Shown here in pieces: positions 6,976 to 10,614 of a stretch of 10,614 nucleotides of DNA (the first letter of the stretch is position 1; every line of letters begins with the position of its first letter). Under the pieces are notes generated by a model, which saw nothing but the letters and a program-made list of their open reading frames with translations, had not been told where the DNA came from and searched no databases. The stretch spans positions 8,158 through 18,771 of the forward strand of contig DPMX01000273.1 of the NCBI GenBank assembly GCA_003540955.1, written 5' to 3'. The stretch comes from Gammaproteobacteria bacterium (GTDB lineage: Bacteria > Pseudomonadota > Gammaproteobacteria > Ga0077536). Position numbers and translations under genes: made by a program.

Positions 6976-8067
6976 ATGTCAACCTTCCAATCCACTTTGT
7001 CGGTCCTCGGTCTATTGGAAAGACGTGCGCGTAATCATGAAATTCAATGCATAGCAGGTATTGCAGAGGGACCACTATTTTCTGTAATACCGCGCACAGG
7101 TGGCCGATTCTCTAGCTGGGAGCAGCGCCCCCTGCGCAGAGAAATTGTGCGTGGTGTGGCATTGATTGACGATGGCTTTTGTAACCGTTTTGGAGATGTC
7201 TATGATCAGCAGGGATGTCGGCTCAATAATGTTTCGCATAAATTAAGGGACCGCCGTCGGCATGGATGGCTTAAAAGCGCTCTTAAGGCACAGAGAAACC
7301 CTATCGTTCGGCTGAATAAAGTTGATGTCCCTATTCTCAATCTTGCGGCTTCCACCTCCCACATGTACTTTCATTGGCTGTTGGATGTCCTGCCCCGGAT
7401 ATATGTGGCTCGTGAAGCAGGAATCGAATGCGGAAGGTGGCTATACGTTTCGAAGGCGGCGCCCTTTCAAAAAGAGTCTTTAGAGGCACTAGGTGTTTTA
7501 GAACGAACGATTGACTGCGACGAGAAGGTGATTATCCATGCTAACGATATCGCGACGCCGGTTCACCAAATTGCGGTTGGACATCTTCCTCCTGCTTGGG
7601 CCGTGCGTTACCTTCGGACCGAGCTTCTAGGAAAATTAGGGGCGGCTCGACCATGTTTTGGTAAACGTCTTTATGTATCCAGAAATGATGCCGGTCGGCG
7701 TAACATCATAGGTGAGGAGGATTTGATCGATGCCTTGTCGGTGATCGGGTTTGAAAAGATTGTCCCAGGTGAACTCAGTGTTCGCGATCAAGCGGCGGCG
7801 TTTGCTAACGCCGAAGTTATCGTCGGTGCCCATGGTAGCAGCTTTGCAAACCTGGTGTTCTGTCAACCAAGGACAAAGGTCTTAGAGCTTTTTCCCCATA
7901 ACTATTTTGATGAAGGACCGTATCGATTGGCTCAGGCAGTCGATCTAGATTACTTTTATGCCCGCGCACGGAAGGTGTATCGAAAGGGGCTACCGATCGA
8001 AACGGATTATGGTGTAAGCACCGATGATGTATTCGATACCCTAAGATTGGCCGGGGTAAAGACCTAA
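6976..8067 (+). CDS. Glycosyltransferase family 61 (DUF563) protein
   Basis: This is a 363-aa protein with the GT61/DUF563 pattern. Members transfer sugars such as xylose, arabinose or GlcNAc in eukaryotes; bacterial members lie in capsule and LPS loci with unknown acceptors. Evidence is MYFHWLLDVLPRIY (His133-Trp134 and Asp137), then GKRLYVSRNDAGRRNI with the following GEEDL (about 229-250), and GAHGSSFANLVF (284-295), the three conserved blocks of the family in order. The first 110 residues are variable and show no signal peptide or membrane helix, so the protein is probably cytoplasmic. ATG 6976 is the only ATG, GTG or TTG between an in-frame TAA at 6913 and the coding region, although it lacks a clear Shine-Dalgarno. 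It is co-directional with the surface carbohydrate gene, probably in one transcription unit, and convergent with the FkbM gene 33 nt away. Confidence 0.86.
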   Translation: MSTFQSTLSVLGLLERRARNHEIQCIAGIAEGPLFSVIPRTGGRFSSWEQRPLRREIVRGVALIDDGFCNRFGDVYDQQGCRLNNVSHKLRDRRRHGWLKSALKAQRNPIVRLNKVDVPILNLAASTSHMYFHWLLDVLPRIYVAREAGIECGRWLYVSKAAPFQKESLEALGVLERTIDCDEKVIIHANDIATPVHQIAVGHLPPAWAVRYLRTELLGKLGAARPCFGKRLYVSRNDAGRRNIIGEEDLIDALSVIGFEKIVPGELSVRDQAAAFANAEVIVGAHGSSFANLVFCQPRTKVLELFPHNYFDEGPYRLAQAVDLDYFYARARKVYRKGLPIETDYGVSTDDVFDTLRLAGVKT

Positions 8068-8100
8068 GCTATTTGTATGGAACTCCTCACGCGATCAGCT

Positions 8101-8838
8101 TTATTTTGATGCCGCGCCTTGCCGTTGAAGGATGCAATCGCTTTCAATAATTGCATGGGAGTCTTTTTCCCGGGTCAGTGGGTAAAATCCAGTGATTTCA
8201 AATCCTTGCCTACAAAACTCGGTGAGCATTTCAATAATGTTGGGCGTGCCCTGATAAATCGGCTTTAAAGACATTTCGGCTTGTAAGCCATAGACGTGAC
8301 CGAGTACGTTACGCGCACCCCGAAAGATCTCTAGATCATGTCCTTGTGTATCCATCTTTAGAAAAACTCTCGGCTCGGGTATCCCAGCAATTATCGTAGA
8401 CCAGACCTGCGTTAATGTAGAGACGTTAACGCTTTCTGTACCAAGAATTTTCATTACAGTATTAAAGCGTTTCGCTCCATATTCATTTGGGCGATGAAAG
8501 GAGGAGAAAGCGGAGGATTCCATCCGATGTAAGACCTTTGATTCCGGTTTTGAGCTAAGTCCCATCTGCAACGCCAGCCAGTTAGAATCCTCCTCACTAA
8601 TTTTTTTTAGTTTGGAAAACGGTTCTTCTGCTGGTTCAAACGATACGATTCGACCTCCGTACCCACCGCCTCGAAGTAAAGAGCCGTACTGTCCTACATT
8701 AGCACCGACATCAATCACACAATTGATCCGGCACCGATTCAATAGATGCATAAGATGTTGTGTTAGTGACCGATCAACGTTTCGCTTCTTAACAAGTTTG
8801 TAACCAAGCAGATCGGCGATAAAATGGTGCGGTTTCAT
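8101..8838 (-). CDS. FkbM family SAM-dependent methyltransferase
   Basis: This is a 245-aa protein of the FkbM (Methyltransf_21) family, which O-methylates small molecules and, in surface-glycan loci, probably sugar hydroxyls. Numbered from the chosen start, the SAM-binding motif I is CVIDVGANVGQYG (40-52), motif II is IVSFEPAEEPF (64-74, Glu68 expected to contact SAM ribose), and the family-specific FLKMDTQGHDLEIFRGA spans 159-175. The frame is open to a TTG at 8892, but I prefer ATG 8838. That ATG forms an ATGA overlap with the TGA of the upstream methyltransferase, so translation is likely coupled, and it gives the normal short N-terminus. TTG 8892 would overlap the upstream gene by 58 nt and has no ribosome site; ATG 8874 is a second alternative. 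It is the last gene of the minus-strand operon and convergent with GT61. Confidence 0.88.
   Translation of the reverse strand: MKPHHFIADLLGYKLVKKRNVDRSLTQHLMHLLNRCRINCVIDVGANVGQYGSLLRGGGYGGRIVSFEPAEEPFSKLKKISEEDSNWLALQMGLSSKPESKVLHRMESSAFSSFHRPNEYGAKRFNTVMKILGTESVNVSTLTQVWSTIIAGIPEPRVFLKMDTQGHDLEIFRGARNVLGHVYGLQAEMSLKPIYQGTPNIIEMLTEFCRQGFEITGFYPLTREKDSHAIIESDCILQRQGAASK
8835..8838 (-). promoter_or_regulatory. ATGA stop-start overlap of two methyltransferase genes
   Basis: The TGA of the upstream methyltransferase (8837-8835) shares bases with the preferred FkbM ATG (8838-8836). No Shine-Dalgarno precedes this ATG, consistent with termination-reinitiation coupling and fixed-ratio synthesis of the two proteins. 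Confidence 0.6.
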
Positions 8839-9497
8839 GGCATAGTTAGAGGGGTCACCTGACCGATCCAACATCCTTTCAAGATCCTGCAAAATCTAAA
8901 CTTAGGAAGAATACGTTTACGACCATCTGAATACTTTGTAGACCATTCAAAATACCGTATGCCTTGGTTATAGTTAACGAAATTTATCGCTAGGTTTCGA
9001 TTCTCGAGCTTATCGATGATTACCTTACGAGTCGATTTTCTTGAACCTTCGACGAAGCAAAATGAACCTTTTTTGAGTAAGTCACATAGTTTCGATTCGA
9101 ATAGCCCGTCGATTACGATCAGATCAAAATATTGTTCTCCTATCTCGATTTTTGTTGGGTCTGTTATTAAATTAAAGCGCTCTTTAAACGCCGTGGCGAA
9201 ACGTGTCTTCAGCGTTTCAATACAAAAACAATTGCCCTCGATTGCTGCTAAGCGGGTAATTTTATTTGGATGATCTAGCAATAGTTGACTGATCGTTCCG
9301 ATCCCAGCGCCAATTTCTAATACATATTTCGGTCGGATTATGCGTACCAAGGCGCTTAGGTACGCCAGGGCAAATTCCGTGGCGATATGTTGGGAACCAG
9401 ATTTTTTCGCGTAGCATGTGTGTACACTCCTAGCGTGTACCCAATCTATTTCGTTCGGAATGAGTTTTAAAATTGGCTTTTTCTTCCCCCTGATCAC
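8835..9497 (-). CDS. Class I SAM-dependent methyltransferase-like protein
   Basis: This is a 220-aa protein with a Rossmann-fold methyltransferase signature: motif I YVLEIGAGIGTIS (58-70), an acidic post-I residue in AAIEGN (Glu87), and motif IV FDLIVIDG (124-131). The spacing resembles O-methyltransferases of the class I family. The substrate is unknown; a sugar or lipid-linked glycan intermediate is inferred from context. The N-terminal 40 residues and the Lys/Arg-rich C-terminal part (about 185-210) match no domain I recognise. The start is GTG at 9497, the only ATG, GTG or TTG downstream of the in-frame TAG that ends the epimerase gene, with GGGAA about 8 nt upstream as a modest ribosome site. 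It lies 36 nt after the epimerase and is coupled to FkbM by an ATGA overlap, so the three form an operon. Confidence 0.75.
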   Translation of the reverse strand: MIRGKKKPILKLIPNEIDWVHARSVHTCYAKKSGSQHIATEFALAYLSALVRIIRPKYVLEIGAGIGTISQLLLDHPNKITRLAAIEGNCFCIETLKTRFATAFKERFNLITDPTKIEIGEQYFDLIVIDGLFESKLCDLLKKGSFCFVEGSRKSTRKVIIDKLENRNLAINFVNYNQGIRYFEWSTKYSDGRKRILPKFRFCRILKGCWIGQVTPLTMP

Positions 9498-9520
9498 AGC
9501 GTTTTCCCGGATCTTTATCT

Positions 9521-9533
9521 GCGCGTAGCGCGC
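9521..9533. repeat. GC-rich inverted repeat between epimerase and methyltransferase
   Basis: A perfect 5-bp inverted repeat (GCGCG, 3-nt loop, CGCGC) starts directly after the epimerase TAG in the 36-nt gap. No T-run follows on the minus strand, so it is unlikely to terminate. It could weakly modulate translation or mRNA processing upstream of the GTG-started methyltransferase. Confidence 0.35.
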
Positions 9534-10614
9534 CTAATAAGTTAATCTCTTCTCAATTGAGATATTGGTTGTTGCTAATAGATTAGCGATTCTTTTCCCC
9601 GCGCCGATATCCCCGTAAACGTGATCGGAACCGAATCGGCCCCGATTTAATTGCGTGGTAATTGCGGCTCCGATACTTTCACTTTGGTAGTTGCAGTCGA
9701 TTACGTTATTACCGCGGTCACGTCCGTCTTGGCGCGAGCCAATATTTACGGCAGGCAAGCCCATATAGGCACATTCTCGGATTCCCACACTGGAATTTCC
9801 CACAATGCAATCGCTTTTGTTCAGAGTTCGAATAAAATCTTCGGGGGACATGCTTTTAAAAAAATGAATGTTTTTCGGAGCATGGATTTCCCGAAAAGCC
9901 CGGATGCCGGCTGAAGTACCATCGGCGCCGGCATCGACGTTGGGCCAAAACCAGAGCGTGGGTCGCTTTAGTTTTGTGACTGCTTTGAGTGTCTGTTCTA
10001 TGTGACTTCTCGCGTCGTTGTACTCGGTGGTAACAGGGTGTTGAATCGCCACGATGTATCCTGCAGAGAGATCGAAGATAGGACCGACGCCTGCGTACCT
10101 TTTGAAGACGTCGAACTCATTAGAGGAGTTTTCCAACGCGGCTTGAACGACATCGAGTGAAGGGCAGCCAGTTGTGAACACAATCTCAGGTCGTTCTCCC
10201 ATTTTTATGACTCGTTTGGCAGCATTCTTCGTTGCCACGAAATGAATATCGGCGAGCTTGGTAACAGCATGACGTACTTTTTCGTCAATTGAGCCGGTCA
10301 CTTCACCACCTTGGATGTGGGCAAGTGGAATATTCAAATAGCTTGATGCGATGGCAGTCGCTAGTGTCTCGAAGCGGTCAGCTACAGTAACAACTACGTC
10401 GGGTCGTAAATCGTTAAAAGCTGTCGCGAGCTCCGACAACCCTATGCCCGTAGATTTAGCTGACGTTAGTAAGTTCTCACCTTCCATTATTGTGTAGACA
10501 CTGCGATCAACATGGAAGCCTTCTTTTTCAATTGTCTTAACGGTGGATCCGTATCGACTTAGAACAGCTGACGCAGCTACGACGAGTTGTAACTCTAGAT
10601 GGGGATGTTCGCGG
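9534..10614 (-). CDS. UDP-GlcNAc 2-epimerase, hydrolysing (NeuC/LegG type), 5' end cut
   Basis: This enzyme family converts UDP-N-acetylglucosamine, or a UDP-bacillosamine derivative in LegG, to the free 2-epimer and UDP. That is the first committed step towards sialic, legionaminic or related nonulosonic acids. The frame is open from the right edge to the TAG at 9534: 359 residues, lacking roughly 25-35 N-terminal ones. Numbered from the first visible codon, signatures are ELQLVVAAS with RYGST (7-24), EGFHVDR (31-37), ADRFE (78-82; usually GDRFE), HIQGGEVTGSIDEKVRHA (99-116), QHPVTTEY (191-198), and GNSSVGIRE (272-280) followed by NIGSRQDGRDRGNN. These are the UDP-binding and catalytic blocks of the NeuC branch rather than WecB. 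An in-frame ATG at 10487 is internal, since conserved sequence precedes it. It heads the visible minus-strand operon. Which sugar it makes cannot be settled without the flanking synthase gene. Confidence 0.9.
   Translation of the reverse strand, partial: REHPHLELQLVVAASAVLSRYGSTVKTIEKEGFHVDRSVYTIMEGENLLTSAKSTGIGLSELATAFNDLRPDVVVTVADRFETLATAIASSYLNIPLAHIQGGEVTGSIDEKVRHAVTKLADIHFVATKNAAKRVIKMGERPEIVFTTGCPSLDVVQAALENSSNEFDVFKRYAGVGPIFDLSAGYIVAIQHPVTTEYNDARSHIEQTLKAVTKLKRPTLWFWPNVDAGADGTSAGIRAFREIHAPKNIHFFKSMSPEDFIRTLNKSDCIVGNSSVGIRECAYMGLPAVNIGSRQDGRDRGNNVIDCNYQSESIGAAITTQLNRGRFGSDHVYGDIGAGKRIANLLATTNISIEKRLTY

Noticed and set aside
6950..6978. Perfect TTGACA as a promoter for the GT61 gene
   Set aside because: The correctly spaced -10 would be TACATG, a poor match, and would overlap the ATG at 6976, so transcription would begin inside the gene. 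No alternative downstream start is convincing.
10485..10614. Possible frameshift or late start in the epimerase at ATG 10487
   Set aside because: Reading the minus strand from the window edge gives one continuous frame with family-conserved sequence (ELQLVV, EGFHVDR) leading straight into this Met, so it is internal and the gene is intact up to the edge.
1..10614. CRISPR array, tRNA or rRNA gene, transposase, toxin-antitoxin or defence genes
   Set aside because: No regularly spaced repeats, cloverleaf-like sequence, transposase motifs or defence-domain signatures were seen on either strand by eye.

Overview
The window looks like the chromosome of a free-living, aerobic proteobacterium. My best guess is a marine gammaproteobacterium, because a degradative thiolase, a FadD-type ligase, a spinster-like MFS carrier, a small DODA-type dioxygenase and a surface-glycan locus occur together. 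The lineage is an inference and was not tested. Coding density is high. I see no tRNA, rRNA, CRISPR, insertion sequence or phage gene.

Left half (1-5309): acyl-CoA and catabolic metabolism. A thiolase cut by the left edge is followed on the + strand by a glyoxalase II-like metallo-hydrolase. Convergent to these is a minus-strand pair read right to left: an AMP-forming acyl-CoA synthetase, then 23 nt later an MFS transporter. Divergent from the synthetase is a 127-aa DOPA 4,5-dioxygenase-family protein. A plausible theme is uptake of a small hydrophobic or aromatic compound (MFS), CoA activation (synthetase), and thiolytic cleavage (thiolase). The substrate cannot be read from the sequence.

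Boundary (5310-5505): an AT-rich gap of about 200 bp with weak terminator-like hairpins separates the metabolic block from the glycan block.

Right half (5506-10614): surface polysaccharide biosynthesis. On the + strand are a GT-B-like 'surface carbohydrate biosynthesis protein' and a GT61 (DUF563) glycosyltransferase. Convergent to them is a minus-strand operon read right to left: a hydrolysing UDP-GlcNAc 2-epimerase of the NeuC/LegG type (cut by the right edge), a class I SAM methyltransferase, and an FkbM-family methyltransferase joined to it by an ATGA stop/start overlap. Together these suggest a capsule, O-antigen or flagellin glycan that contains a nonulosonic-acid type sugar and is O-methylated. 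The sugar synthase (NeuB-like) and CMP-transferase (NeuA-like) would be expected beyond the right edge.

Two starts are better placed than the longest open frames suggest: the acyl-CoA synthetase at 4778 (strong Shine-Dalgarno) and the FkbM protein at 8838 (ATGA overlap). The epimerase frame runs uninterrupted to the window edge, so an internal ATG at 10487 is not its start. I found no clearly new biological system. The items most worth checking are the hydrolase with altered glutathione-contact positions and the coupled methyltransferase pair.
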